Assembly: GCA_050084985.1 (NCBI GenBank)
Contig: JBITNC010000001.1
Span: forward strand, 177,878,001 to 177,942,000
From: Nageia nagi
Lineage: Eukaryota; Pinophyta
Length of the DNA: 64,000 nt
Reading direction: 5' to 3'
Shown here: one piece after another, positions 13,230 to 23,869 of the stretch
Layout: the number at the start of each line of letters is the position of its first letter
Numbering within the stretch: the stretch's first letter is position 1
The notes under the pieces: generated by a model
What the model saw: the letters and a program-made list of their open reading frames with translations, nothing else
Told to the model about the DNA's origin: nothing
Database searches by the model: none
Made by a program: the position numbers and the translations under genes

Positions 13230-14020
13230 AAACTTACAAATATGCAATGTTGTTAAGTACATAAGGATTATAAATAGAGATTATCATATGATCATTCATA
13301 AATATTTCATCAATGTTTGGGTGTTCTCCTACAAAAGTAGCTATTGCTAATAAGTCACCTCTCTGATTTTTATCTCTTGGCACAAAAGAAATATTAAATG
13401 ACAAAACATTATCAATCTCATCAAGAACAATCCTTTTGTCCCAATTCAACCTTGTGTGTTTGGCCTTATACATACCTATGACATGTTTAATGATCAACAC
13501 AACATCACCAAATACTTATAAATGTTGTATCGATAATTCTTTTACCTTTCTCATACCAAGAAGTAAAGCTTCATATTATGCAATGTTGTTTGTACTAGGA
13601 GATTTTAACTTATATGGAATACCAGGATAAAAGCTCCTAACATGTTGTAATAGAACATCGATCAAGGTTCTTTTTAGCAATGAATATTCATTAATAAGTG
13701 AATTTTAAGGATCTTTAACATTGGAAATGAGTTTTTTAGGAGATGTAAAAAGGCAAAATTTGCCAAAATTTTCCAAGTCAAATCACCAATATTTTTAATT
13801 TTTTTCATAAATAACCATTATTTTTCCAAAAGTTTCTAAAAGTCATTGATATTTTTAAAACCTTTTTGAGTCACATTTGCCATAAATTGTTTTTAAGGGA
13901 GTTTCATGGAGGAGCTCTTAAAATGAACCCTAGCATCGATACCCTAACCATATTGTGATTTCATCCCATCAAAGAATAAAATCCATAAAGTATTTTCTAA
14001 TAGATTTTTAGTATCTAATT
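13230..14020 (-). pseudogene. Retroelement RNase H-like domain
   Basis: It starts at WILFFDGMKSQ (about 14000), matching the WTLYFDGA.. beginning of plant retroelement RNase H. After a degraded middle it continues as NNIA.YEALLLGMR (about 13600), then VFGDVVLIIKHVIGMYKAKH and FNISFVPRDKNQRGDLLA (about 13500-13350). Those match the NxAEYEALLLGL, GDSQLIVxQV and YVPRxxNxxADxLA blocks. The metal-binding Asp of FGD is kept, while the usual ADxLA Asp sits in a changed context (GDLLA). The domain lies between protease and the RT leader. Confidence 0.65.
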
Positions 14021-14279
14021 GGCTAGGTTGTGCTATGATATCATGAGGAATATACTCAGGAAGCTCATTTTGTAATATGGTCTAGTATTCATCTTGTATT
14101 TTAGGGGAATGCTATAGGGTGTAAATACCATGACCATGATCACAAGTTAGCATAGAGGCTTTGGTAATATAATTTATTGGAATACCCTATTGAGGTTAAA
14201 ATTTGAATGCTACTCTATTACAAGTTTCTCTATACAATCTCTCTATGGTACCATCAGGCATAGGTATAGTGGTAAAAGA

Positions 14280-14790
14280 CTAGTCGAATTGTATGGTTTT
14301 TCCTAAGGTGCTACCAAAATATCTTGATAGTAAGATAAAAAGAAAGGTTTGACATTTGCAATAATCAGGTCCATGAGCATTCTCTTTGAAGTGAATTTAT
14401 ATAAGTAGACAAGGACATCCTTGACCACTCCAAAAGTTTGCACATCTCAACTATCCTTGAAAAACATCGATACGAAATCACTAGTGCAAGTTAACCTAAG
14501 TATGTCAGCTACCCTTTTTGGTATGACATTGATGGTAGTTCCATAATCCAATGAGAAATTATGGATGCAATAATGATAATCATTATCATCATACCTAAGA
14601 GTAAGATAAAATGGTTTAATCCTATTGGGATCATTATCATTAACAATCTTAGCATGAATTTGAAGACATTGTGAGATAGTTTCATCTAAGAACTTAAATT
14701 TCTTACATAACTAGTTCCTATACTTTGGAATTAGCATAAGCTCTTCAATGGGAACTAACACTTTGAGCTTCATCATTTCAATTATAATAT
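14280..14790 (-). pseudogene. Retroelement aspartic protease region
   Basis: The minus strand reads KPFYLTLRYDDNDYHYC then LDYGTTINVIPKRVADILRL at about 14650-14500. This matches the family pattern in which D-S/T-G of retroviral-type proteases occurs as LDxGAxxNVMP. Here the catalytic triplet reads DYG, a probable inactivating change. It follows gag and precedes the RNase H-like domain. Confidence 0.55.
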
Positions 14791-15279
14791 AAAAAAAAAT
14801 AGTCTTTTTAGTTTCTCTAATCTTCTTTTCTTCAAGATTATGTTAATATATTTGCAATGGTTTGGCTTGAGAGACTGGTGGGGGTCTTCCTTTTGAGTTA
14901 AAGAATATTGAGAAATAGGCTTGGGGACATTAGCCTCTTGAAAAATTAGTTCACTTAAGAATATCAGTATCCATATTCTCTTGAAAAATTAGTATCCTTT
15001 TGAACTGAAGAATATTAGTATACATATTCTCTTGAAAAAATTAGCTCACTATTCTCATCATGAACAATCTAAATGTAGTTTACTTTAGGCTCCTCTTCTA
15101 TAACTTCTTGCTCTTGCTTTGTTATATGGTTCAAATATATACCATATTTCTTAGGATTATGAGGCATTTCACAAACAATATAGTAGTAAGAAAATATTTG
15201 GCTCATGCTTGCATTAGAAAAAGTGTTGGGAACAACATTCATATCTTTTTGTGCATCCTTATACTTCATGTTAGCTTCC

Positions 15280-16330
15280 CATGATGTATTGATAAACTTT
15301 TTGAAGGGAACCTTACCATCATTTTTACTCGAAGAGGCTTCAAGATTGTTTGGATGATTTTATGGATAGTATGGCCTTTAATATAGTCAAGGCTTCTCTC
15401 TTTCCATTTGATACAATATATTATTCATGCTGGAGAGTATGTATAACACTTGTTTATACATTTGACTTGATGATTCAGGTATTATGAGGTAGGAGAAGGA
15501 GTAACTTCAATCTTATTAGGGTTTATCTCTATCATAGGCTCTAAGGAATATGGTTTCAATTTTTTAGCTCCTATTATTTCTTTCTCAATCTCTAATGTTG
15601 CATTTATGCATTCTTACAAAGCATAAGCTCTCCAATTTCTTAGCTCATATCTAATGTCACTAGGAAATGCTTGCTTGTAATACATGATGGATTGCACAAT
15701 TTTAGGCCTAGCATTAGTGGGTAGTTTATTTACAAGCTTGATCAAACTTTGATTAAACTCATTGGTTGATTCATTCTCTTTCTTCTTGATTATGGCTAAC
15801 TCAATGAGGATTAACTACTCATTCTTTCTTTCACATTACTTGGCTAAGAATAATTCCTCCATCCTATCATAGGAAGCTACTGAACTAACAAGTAAAGCTT
15901 GAATCTAGTACCTAGCATGTTACTCAAACTATAATAAAAGAGTTTAAATACTACATCCTCATGCTCAACATTAAGAATATCTAGAGCCTGAATAATCCAA
16001 TCATTACATTGCTTCCCTCAAAGATATGTAATATTTTTTCATTTTATCAAGGAGCTCATTTTGTGGATTCCACTAAGTGAAGTCAAAAGATCTATATCTA
16101 CCAATCCTCCATGTATTAGCTATTTAACGATTAGCCATTAGAAGGTTCTAATTAAGGTTTGGATGGAAGACATATGAATTTGGTATAACACATGAATGAA
16201 TAGGTGGGGTGGAACCTATAGGAGTAGAAGAAGTAACTCCTACAATATTATTCAGAGTTGGATCAATAGGTTGTTGTTTATGTACCTTTGTCCTTAATAG
16301 CACTTTAGGGTTGGATACTTTTGAGAACAA
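15280..16330 (-). pseudogene. Gypsy gag remnant
   Basis: From MFSKVSNPKVLLRTKVHKQQ at 16330, after an in-frame stop, the reading gives WNPQNELLDKMKKYY and further down INEFNQSLIKLVNKLP and YKQAFPSDIRYELRN. This is the usual composition and order of a plant retrotransposon gag: Pro/Thr-rich N-terminus, helical capsid region, then charged tail. It is broken by stops and shifts. It begins about 140 bases after the primer-binding site. Confidence 0.55.
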
Positions 16331-16466
16331 AGGTGAGTCCTAGCTCCTAGTATTGGCCACTTTGTTTACTTACTTAGCAACTAACATATGCAAAATTCAC
16401 TAGATACAAATTTTTCTAGGTTCTTTTATTGTTCCAACAAGACACATTTAACATGAAAATGAGTCC

Positions 16467-16484
16467 TTCCTAATAACGATGCTA
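16467..16484 (-). other. Primer-binding site, decayed tRNA-Asp type
   Basis: Eight bases inside the 5' LTR the minus strand reads TAGCATCGTTATTAGGAA. Compared with TGGCGCCGTTGCCGGGAA, the complement of plant tRNA-Asp 3' end as recalled from Athila-type elements, 11 of 18 positions match. All seven differences are transitions (C to T or G to A), as expected from deamination of methylated sites. Confidence 0.55.
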
Positions 16485-16492
16485 AAAGTTGT

Positions 16493-18430
16493 TGTTACAT
16501 AATTTCACATCCCTTTGATTTTCATCAAACTAGTGTCACTAAGGGTGAAATCCCCTTGGAATCAATAAAATTATATACATCCCTAACGGCTGATGTAGAT
16601 AGGATTGAAAGTGATATGGGCTACAAAAGCATTATAACTTGCATGTTGATGATGCAAATTGAGCTTAAGTTGATAGTGGAGATATTTTGTATGATTTTTG
16701 GTACTAGATCTCACACTTAACTTTCAATTTGGATTCTATATTTGCTTGTTGAATTTTAACTTTGTCAAAATATTCATCTCGATACTAATCAGGTGTCAAG
16801 ATGCATTTTGCTAGAGTTTTGGAAGTATTTACAGGTATATGGATTCAGATGGACCCATCAAAACTAAATACATAATAAAATATATTATTCCAATTGAATT
16901 ATTTGGGTATACTTGAAACTGAATGGAAAAAACTCAAATCTTTCAATTGGAACATTTAATGTGGTTAATTTGACTTCGATTCACCATGATGTATGATTAA
17001 CCATAATCGATAGGACTTGTGCTAAAGAAAATGAAGTTTATTTATTTCCTCATTGTTTCAACAAAATTTGGTTTGCTTCATTCTATCGAATATTCGATGA
17101 AATTTAAATTCTCTTTATAGATTTCTTTATTGTTATAATGGAATTTGGTCTACTTTACTCTATCGAATCTCTGGCAAATTCAAATGCTCTTTGTACTGGC
17201 TTTGATATAATTCGAAGCTTAAAGTCTTAATTTGATAGTAGTAATTCTAGAATGTGAAAAGATATGTGGTAAGACCAGAGAGGTAGTGGATGTTCATCTT
17301 TAGGATAAGTTCACACTATAGAGTATTCTTTTAGATGAATCCAGGATGCAAACTTGACAACTTGATGTCATACTTTTTTGCAATGCAGATTCTTTTGTAA
17401 TCCTTATACTTATGTAATGTGGAGAAACCTTGTGATAACAATGCTCTTTGAAGTATGTACTTCCTTTACTTTGAGCTGGAGAATGCATTATGAACTATCT
17501 TCTACAATGTAAAGGATGTTGATGTCACCTCCATCTTCTAGAATGTAGATTCCCTTTGTTATGCATGTGGACTTAGTAAACTTTCTTCCTTTTGAGATTA
17601 GGAACTTGCTTTGCTGACTTGCCTCCTTTAGATTGCAGATTTCCTTAGTTTTTCATGCTAGAAAGGTATTTTAACTCTAGAATGGTATTTTTTTACTCTA
17701 AAAAATGATTACATGGCCCAAAATAGTCCACATTTGGTTTGGAACTTCAAATTGATGCTCTAGGAGATCCATCATTGGTGAACCTACCATAGACCTAAAA
17801 ATTATTTTCGACATCCAATACAACTATGACTACCTGCAGATAACATAAATGATTGACACACCTGCTATACACCTAGAATACCTTTCAAACCTTATGCAAG
17901 GATTAAAACCCTTATGCGATGAATAAAACCCTTATGTGGTAAGGATAAGGCTTATGTCGATAAAATAAAATATTAAATCAAGCCTTATGTGGTTAAAACA
18001 ATTCTTATGCTATGAAATTCAGGGTTATGCAAACAAACTTGGTCTTATGCAGATGAAAGGCACCTTATGTGGAGAATTCAATAATATTTATGCAAAGGAT
18101 ATAAGGCTTATGTAGATAGAATAATGCTTGTGTAGATAACATAACCCTTATTCAGAGAAAGTATTCCTTATGCAAAGGAAGAAAATCCTATGCGGTCAGG
18201 GAAATAAGTCATATGTGCTAGAGATAAAGCTTATGCGGTGGCAATGAGCCATATGTGGTGGAGTGAATTGATTCTTTTTAAGGCTTCAAATGATAAAAAT
18301 AAAATAAAATGACACCTACAAACTATTTGACATAATTTACAACATTGCTAGAGCTATCTGGACTCAATTTTTGGTGCAAATATGTAAAATTATTTTGCAA
18401 AAATTGGGTACTGTTATAAGTATGCTAGTA
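16493..18430 (-). repeat. 5' LTR of the gypsy element (short version)
   Basis: The minus-strand end ..TGTAACA lies at 16493, next to the primer-binding site. The other end (18430) matches the 12163 end with the terminal TG decayed. It lacks the 1.19-kb block present in the other LTR. A CTTATGYGG array occupies about 17885-18250. Confidence 0.7.
17885..18250. repeat. CTTATGYGG tandem motif in 5' LTR
   Basis: A longer version of the array at 11760-12000, with more copies of CTTATG-containing 17-25-base units. Copy number therefore differs between the two LTRs of one element. Confidence 0.6.
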
Positions 18431-19119
18431 ATTCTCTCGATTGGGTATTCTTATGAATATGATTGGATTTACTATATACTTAATCTTTCCTTAAACTATG
18501 ATGTATTTATCATTGTTTGTAATGACCATAATACAAATTCCATTAAACAATCCTAAATTCATGACATATTTAACTTTCATTTTACTAAAACTAGGAAATT
18601 CATCATCAACAAAATTCTAAATTAATATATTAAATTCCTTTCATTCATTTGTAGAATTCCCATTATGTTTATAATAATAAAATATCTTAAATGTTCACTT
18701 TTATAACCTCAAGTCTTCTTTGAAGGCAAATAAACTAAGCTCTTCTTAAGGAGATTTTGTAAAATTACCATTGAAGGATAAGAAAATCATATGCCTTCTC
18801 GTTTTCTATTATTAATTATTTATTTACTAGAATCCTTATAAACATTATTAATGTATCTATGGTAATAATATTTATATTTTATTCCATCTTAGAAGGAGAC
18901 ATAGGGGGTTGTATTCCGAAGTATCTATACTTCTAGAAAGTATTTAGATTCATATTTACAAACTTTCTCCTTCCTCACTTGAGTTCCTCAACCAGCATCA
19001 TGGAATAAGAAGGCAAAGATACTTTGTGAGCTCTGAAAAGACATAACTCTCCATTATATCTATTGCACTTGAATCTCTCCCAGTACCCCCTCTCTCCTAA
19101 GCTATCCTTTTATCTTGAA
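18431..19119. other. AT-rich spacer
   Basis: No gene recognised. The right part (from about 18960) may already belong to the non-LTR element fragment that follows. Confidence 0.4.
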
Positions 19120-19600
19120 CATTTTCTCCATATCCAAGATGGTCAGATAGTGCCTTTTTAATGCCTCTAACAATTTATGATACATGGTATACAAGCCTCC
19201 ATTAGGTAGCTTTGAGTGTGCTCTCATTAGCTTCGACTTGAAGTAAATCACCATATACCGAGAGAGGATTGGATATGTATGTTTTGTTCCATAGGAGAAG
19301 TAGAAACTCTACATCATTTTATTTTACATTGTTCGATGTACTATGAGATTAGAGGCATATTTTATTATCTCTTTAGGAGTGACTCACACTTTATATCAAT
19401 ATTTTTCGATGATAAGGACCAACATTGTCTCAAACTTTACATCAGAGAAGAAATCTATTTTCGTCAGTAATAGAGCTCTCATCTAAGTGCCTCTCATCCT
19501 CCATGTTTTCAATTTATCAAAAACTACTTCACTAGTTATGATAGACCATGGGTGGATATAGACGTTTGTCGAAAATGACAAGCACCGAATCATCTATACA
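19120..19600 (+). mobile_element. C-terminal fragment of a non-LTR retroelement
   Basis: After a frameshift near 19235 the frame reads LRLEVNHHIPRE then ICMFCSIGEVETLHHFILHC. This is a CxxC...HxxxxC zinc motif preceded by an R/K-rich IPREDR-like segment and followed by YEIRGIF. The arrangement resembles the C-terminus of jockey/RTE-like polymerases (..PREERxCxxC..GEVEDExHFLLxCPxYxxIR) more than that of the plant L1 elements elsewhere in the window. The segment is short, so family placement is tentative. Confidence 0.4.
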
Positions 19601-19950
19601 CCAGCAAGGTAACTAGACAACGTACTATTTGTTAGAAGATATTAATTTTGGATTATCTCTTATCTTTGCATAGCATGTTTTACACTCTTTGTATTTATTT
19701 TTTGTTTTCTCTTTGGTTGAGCACTTTTGATCCACGTACTTGTAGTTTTCACTATCCTATTTTCTCAATCCCTTGGGTCACTTTTGACCCATGATAATTA
19801 ATAATATTTCTTTTCTATTCTTTTCTTTCTACTAAATACTTTGAAATCATTTTAATTTAAAGAAGATTAACTAAATTTACCTCATTCTAGCAAAACCCTT
19901 TCACACATGCAAGCTTCATTACTTATAAGGATGAACTAGAATAGATAATA

Positions 19951-20181
19951 AAGGAAACACATATATTTAGATTAAAACAAACTTCTTGATTGTCTAAATC
20001 ATACAAGACATTTGGTACTTAAATTAAAATTTATTTGAATATAAAAATACTATTTTTGACATGCTTAAGGAAACACATATATTTAGATAAAAACAAACAT
20101 CTTGATTGTCTAAATTATACAAAGCCTTTGGTACTTAAATCAAAATTTATTAAATATAAAAATACTATTTTTGACATGCTC
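19951..20181 (+). repeat. Tandem duplication, about 116-base unit x2
   Basis: 19951-20066 is repeated directly at 20067-20181 with few differences. Both copies run from AAGGAAACACATATATTTAG to TATTTTTGACATGCT. Confidence 0.85.
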
Positions 20182-20459
20182 ATATGTTTTTGGTCCAATG
20201 GACTCCAAATTAGTAAGAGTCACCTTCTCCTCTATATTTTATTTGAAATTTTTCTATAAAAAAGTTTATAAAGATTTTAAAGTTGAAAATGGATTTAATG
20301 TAAATTTAATAATGCTTCTTAAAAACAACTCAAAAACTAGACAATCATTTTTTTAATGAACAATTAAGATCTTGGAACACAAAGATTATAGAAAAGAGGG
20401 AATACCAACATTTGTTTAAGATAATAGACTAGCTTGGAAATAAAAACAGGGAACATGAC

Positions 20460-21134
20460 TAGGGTTGGATGGTTGTGATAGGATTCGAAAGTGTGTCACC
20501 ACCATCTTTCAATATTCACATTTGTCGCATCCCATTTGACGTTTCAGAGCTGCATGTTGGAAATATCTGCCTCCACATGCGACTTCGACATCGTGCTTCT
20601 CGACGTGGCTTTTACAACAAGTCAAAAAGTTTGTCCAAGTAGTCGATAACCATTAAAACACGCATACCGCTCTGGTCGAAAGCCCATCCCTTGCCATTAT
20701 CACCATCACCATCACCCCTTCAATCTCTCCACTATTTCTTACCAATTTTTTGTTAGTGGAATTGATGATCATGTTACTGTTACGACATAAATTTTATGTT
20801 CAATTCTTCTCTACTAATGAAAAGATATTTTCCATAAATCTAAGTGAATCTGAACCCAACTTGGAAACCACAAATCTCTTTCTCCGTACTTGTTTGATAG
20901 AAGCAATGTTTGACGAGCTCTGTTGTTGTTGCTTGGAAGAATAGGAGTTTGGAGACGTGAATGGAGGGGAAAGGTGGAATTTTCTAAGCTCTAGAACTAC
21001 GACCATAACAGTTTCACAAGTCAATATTGAAAACTGCCCACAATTGAAACTTATCCCTTTGGTCTCGGCCTTTATATAATGGAGTGGAATTCGGAATAAT
21101 ATTAAAAAAAACAAGGCAAAGACCACAAGCCAAG
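20460..21134 (+). promoter_or_regulatory. Upstream region of gulonolactone oxidase-like gene 1
   Basis: Base composition rises from the AT-rich background here, marking the start of the gene island. A TATA box (TATATAA, 21073-21079) lies 62 bases before the ATG, so transcription probably starts near 21104 with a short leader. An ACGTGGC word (20603-20609) matches the core of ABA-type G-box elements, and TTTGACGTTTCAG lies near 20537. No function can be assigned to these words from sequence alone. Confidence 0.5.
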
Positions 21135-23736
21135 ATGGTATTTTATCTGCCAAGAAACCCAACAGTATTGTGCATGATTGTTCTGTTGGGTTCTGTTATT
21201 TCTGGAGTTTTTAATTGCAGTATCCCACCGCCTGCAGTGGAATGCAATGGTTCTGGATGCACTCTCTACAATAACCAAGGTTTGTGGGAAGATCACAATT
21301 CTTGCACTGCTGGAAAATCTTTTTATCCCAAAAATGAGAAAGAACTCGTGCTTTCTGTAGCAGAAGCCGTGAAAAATCAGCAAAAGGTTAATGTGATAAG
21401 CGGTTTGGCTCACAGCCACACACGCCTGTTCTGCGTCGGAAAAGGAGGAGTTATCATCTCCACCCGAGATTTAGACTCCATCAAAAAAGTTAACAAGGCT
21501 AAAAAAACCATAACAGTCGATGCCGGCGTTTTTCTCCGGGATCTGTTCGATGAGGCGGCCAAGGCCGGATTGGCGTTCCCGACTTCCACATCATGGGAAG
21601 GATTATCCGCCGCCGGGTCGGTCAGCACCGGTGCCCACGGCAGCGGCCTCGTCGGAAAAGGGTCCGCTATTAATGAATATGTGGTCGGAATTAGAATGGT
21701 CGTGCCGGCTTCTGCTTCCGAGGGGTATGCCAAGGTTGTTGAATTGAAGGAATCCGACGAGGATTTGAAAGCTGCGAGATTTTCGTTGGGGACGTTGGGG
21801 GTGATCTCGCAGATCACGTTTGCTCTGCAGCCCATGTTCAAGCGATCGGTTTCGTTGAGTTTGGAAGACGATAAGGGCTTGGAGGATCGGTTCGAGAGCT
21901 TCCTGAGGAGACACGAGTTCGCAAATATTTATTGGTATGTTGGCCAAGGCAAGGCGTTCTTGAGCAAAATTCAGAGAGTTTCTTTGTTTACCAAAGGCAG
22001 TGGCATCAACAAATCGTCGTACCAGCCCACAACGGTGGCCAGAGTCGAGCAAAGCGCATCAAACTGTAAGTATAGAGCTGCACAAATGGCCTTGTGGTAA
22101 ATAAACAGTGGTTTATATTGATGGTTTTTTAACTTTTGTATACTATAGAATTATAGGTGGAATTGGTTAAGTGGTGATCATGCTGCACAGGGTTTATGTT
22201 CAAATTCTCTTCCACCTTTAAACATGCATTGCTCTATAGATCAAATGTTAAAAAAATCTTTCCTTTTTCTTATTCAAATTCAACCATAAATTTTGGAACT
22301 ATATTGATCAAAATAGATAAAAATCAGCTAAAACTCTACTACCATTTTCAACTATTCTTAACCATTCCAACTATTTCCAACCAATCCTATTATAAGCATA
22401 AAATTATATACATCTAAAAATTTTGATCGAATGTGAACAAAGATTAACTAATTTCTAAAATTTTTATTTACAAAATAATCCTATCATCTCAAGAATTTTT
22501 ATTTACAAAATAATTCTATCATGTCAAGTTTGATTTCATAGAGATTGATAGTTTATTCGATGAACATCTCTCACAATCTCTTCTGTTTTTATGCTATATT
22601 TCCATAAAATGATTTTGGGCTTCCTTAAAGAATCCTGTCTGCTGATAGAAATTGAGAATGAGAGCTCTATTCACAGCTTTTTTGAGATGATCCTTTTTAC
22701 AGAGCATAGTGATGGGTGAGAAGTGGGTAGTATAGAGGTGATGAGAGTATAGAGACACCTAGCAAACAATCTGAATGTAATCATTTGTCTAAATAAAAAT
22801 TTTATAGAACCATTTTTGTAATTTTTGGATTTGTTAAAGAATATTTTATTAATTTACACCATTTATTTTATTTTATTTTGTCTAGATGATACCATCGAAG
22901 CGGAAGAGGACACGGATAAACTGTGCAGCATGTCAAATACGTCCATGAACAATAGAGTTACTAAGGGAGGCGGATTCTTCAATGACGGGGAGAATTTTAC
23001 TGGGTATCCCGTGGTTGGTCTTAACCACCTCATGCAGGCCGCGGGCGGATGCCAAGCCTACACCAAGATTGAAAACGATTCTTCCTGCACACCTTCGACC
23101 ATCACGGATAAAAACCAGTCCATCTGTTCGTGGGATCGCCGGGCCCGGACAAGACAGACTTTCGATTTGGAAATCCGCGTCCCCATGTCACGTGCTCGAG
23201 AAGCCATTATCGACGTCAAGAAGATCAGAGATCTCAATCCCAAGGCCCTCTGCGCTGTCGAAGGTTCTGGAATCGTTATGCGGACTATCAAGAAATCTGA
23301 GGCTTATTTGGGTCCCGTGGAAGACATGGTTACGTTTGAGATTATTTATTACAGACACAGGCAGGCGTATGTTCCCAAGTGGAATATGGATATTTACCAG
23401 GAGATTGAGCAATTGTTGATCGAGAAGTATGGAGGGGGTCTGCACTGGGGGAAATCTGGGGGTCACTTGTTCGAGGGATTGGCTAACAAGACTGTGGATT
23501 TGCAGAAGTTTTTGACGGTGAAAAAGAGGTTCGATCCAGAGGGGTTTGTTTCGAACGACTGGACTGATGGATTGTTTGGGATAGGAGGGAAAAGGATTGA
23601 GATATTGGGAAAGGGGTGTGCGTTGGAGAAGTTATGTAAATGCAGAGAGGATAGTCATTGTGCTCCTGACAAAGGCTACTTTTGTAGAGAAGGGAGAGTA
23701 TGGAAGAATGCTCGCGTTTGCAGGAAAGGCAACTAG
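21135..23736 (+). CDS. L-gulonolactone oxidase-like FAD protein, copy 1
   Basis: Exons 21135-22065 and 22886-23736 (donor GTAAG, acceptor TCTAG, phase 1) give 593 aa, the usual length for plant GulLO proteins. The family oxidises L-gulono-1,4-lactone to ascorbate, although tested plant members are weak and mainly dehydrogenases. Residues 1-27 form a hydrophobic signal peptide, implying secretion. The FAD-binding domain spans about 45-235. His93 (LAHSHTR) aligns with the flavin-linking His of animal GULO, and STGAHGSGLVGKGSA (164-178) is the FAD-loop motif. HWGK is at 497-500, the Cys-rich tail at 554-589. Six N-glycosylation sequons (N292, 328, 347, 374, 387, 511) fit a secretory route. ATG 21135 is chosen because the frame upstream lacks an ATG and lies just below the TATA box. 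Exact substrate is unproven. Confidence 0.93.
22155..22216 (+). repeat. tRNA-like (SINE-type) module in intron 1
   Basis: TGGTTAAGTGG at 22164-22174 fits the pol III A box (TRGYNNARNNG). TGTTCAAATTC at 22197-22207 fits the B box (GGTTCGANNCC) apart from a few changes. The spacing of 33 bases is typical of tRNA-derived promoters. A homologous stretch lies in the intron of gene 2. Confidence 0.45.
22459..22528 (+). repeat. 35-base tandem duplication in intron 1
   Basis: 22459-22493 is repeated at 22494-22528 with two substitutions. Confidence 0.85.
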
Positions 23737-23782
23737 ACTGGTAATTGTCTTTTTAATCTTCATATTTGATTGTTTATTGAAC

Positions 23783-23863
23783 AATAAATTGGGTCTTCCT
23801 GGTCATGATCCAGTTGTATTTGTTCAAGTTTAAAATATTAGACTGACTTCATCATGTAATAAA
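23783..23863 (+). terminator. Candidate poly(A) signals of gene 1
   Basis: AATAAA occurs at 23783-23788 and again at 23858-23863, 47 and 122 bases after the stop codon. Either could direct 3' end formation. Confidence 0.45.
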
Positions 23864-23869
23864 ACGATA

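Larger units (their letters stand above)
9140..18430 (-). mobile_element. Ty3/gypsy LTR retrotransposon, internally deleted
   Basis: Two long direct repeats (9140-12163 and 16493-18430) flank a minus-strand internal region. Reading right to left, it carries a primer-binding site (16484-16467), gag (about 16330-15280), protease (about 14790-14280), an RNase H-like domain (about 14020-13230), the leader that normally precedes reverse transcriptase (about 13130-12830), and the C-terminal part of integrase (about 12810-12400). The catalytic reverse transcriptase, its own RNase H and the integrase core are absent, so the copy cannot be autonomous. Each LTR begins TG and ends CA or a decayed form of it. 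No perfect 5-bp target duplication is visible (CTTAT left, ATTCT right). The copy is old, with many stops and diverged LTRs. Confidence 0.75.
22066..22885 (+). other. Intron of gene 1 (820 bases)
   Basis: A GT-AG intron interrupting a Tyr codon (T|AT). AT-rich. It holds a tRNA-like module at 22155-22216 and a 35-base tandem duplication at 22459-22528. The acceptor is preceded by a T-rich tract (about 22860-22880). Confidence 0.85.

Noticed and set aside
9132-18435. ATTCT seen on both flanks of the gypsy element as a target duplication
   Set aside because: On the left it is separated from the LTR by three bases (TAT), so it does not abut the element. Chance is likely in such AT-rich DNA.
21084-21134. 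Upstream in-frame extension of gene 1
   Set aside because: The first codon is GTG, not ATG, it lies only 5 bases after the TATA box, and it would hide the signal peptide.
20800-21162. 120-codon minus-strand frame over the promoter and start of gene 1
   Set aside because: It overlaps the TATA box and first exon of a convincing gene on the other strand, and its translation matches no family I know. Best explained as a shadow frame.
21410-22052. Antisense frames of 143-149 codons inside exon 1 of gene 1
   Set aside because: These are shadows of the constrained, GC-richer coding exon. The same occurs in gene 2 (51406-51921).
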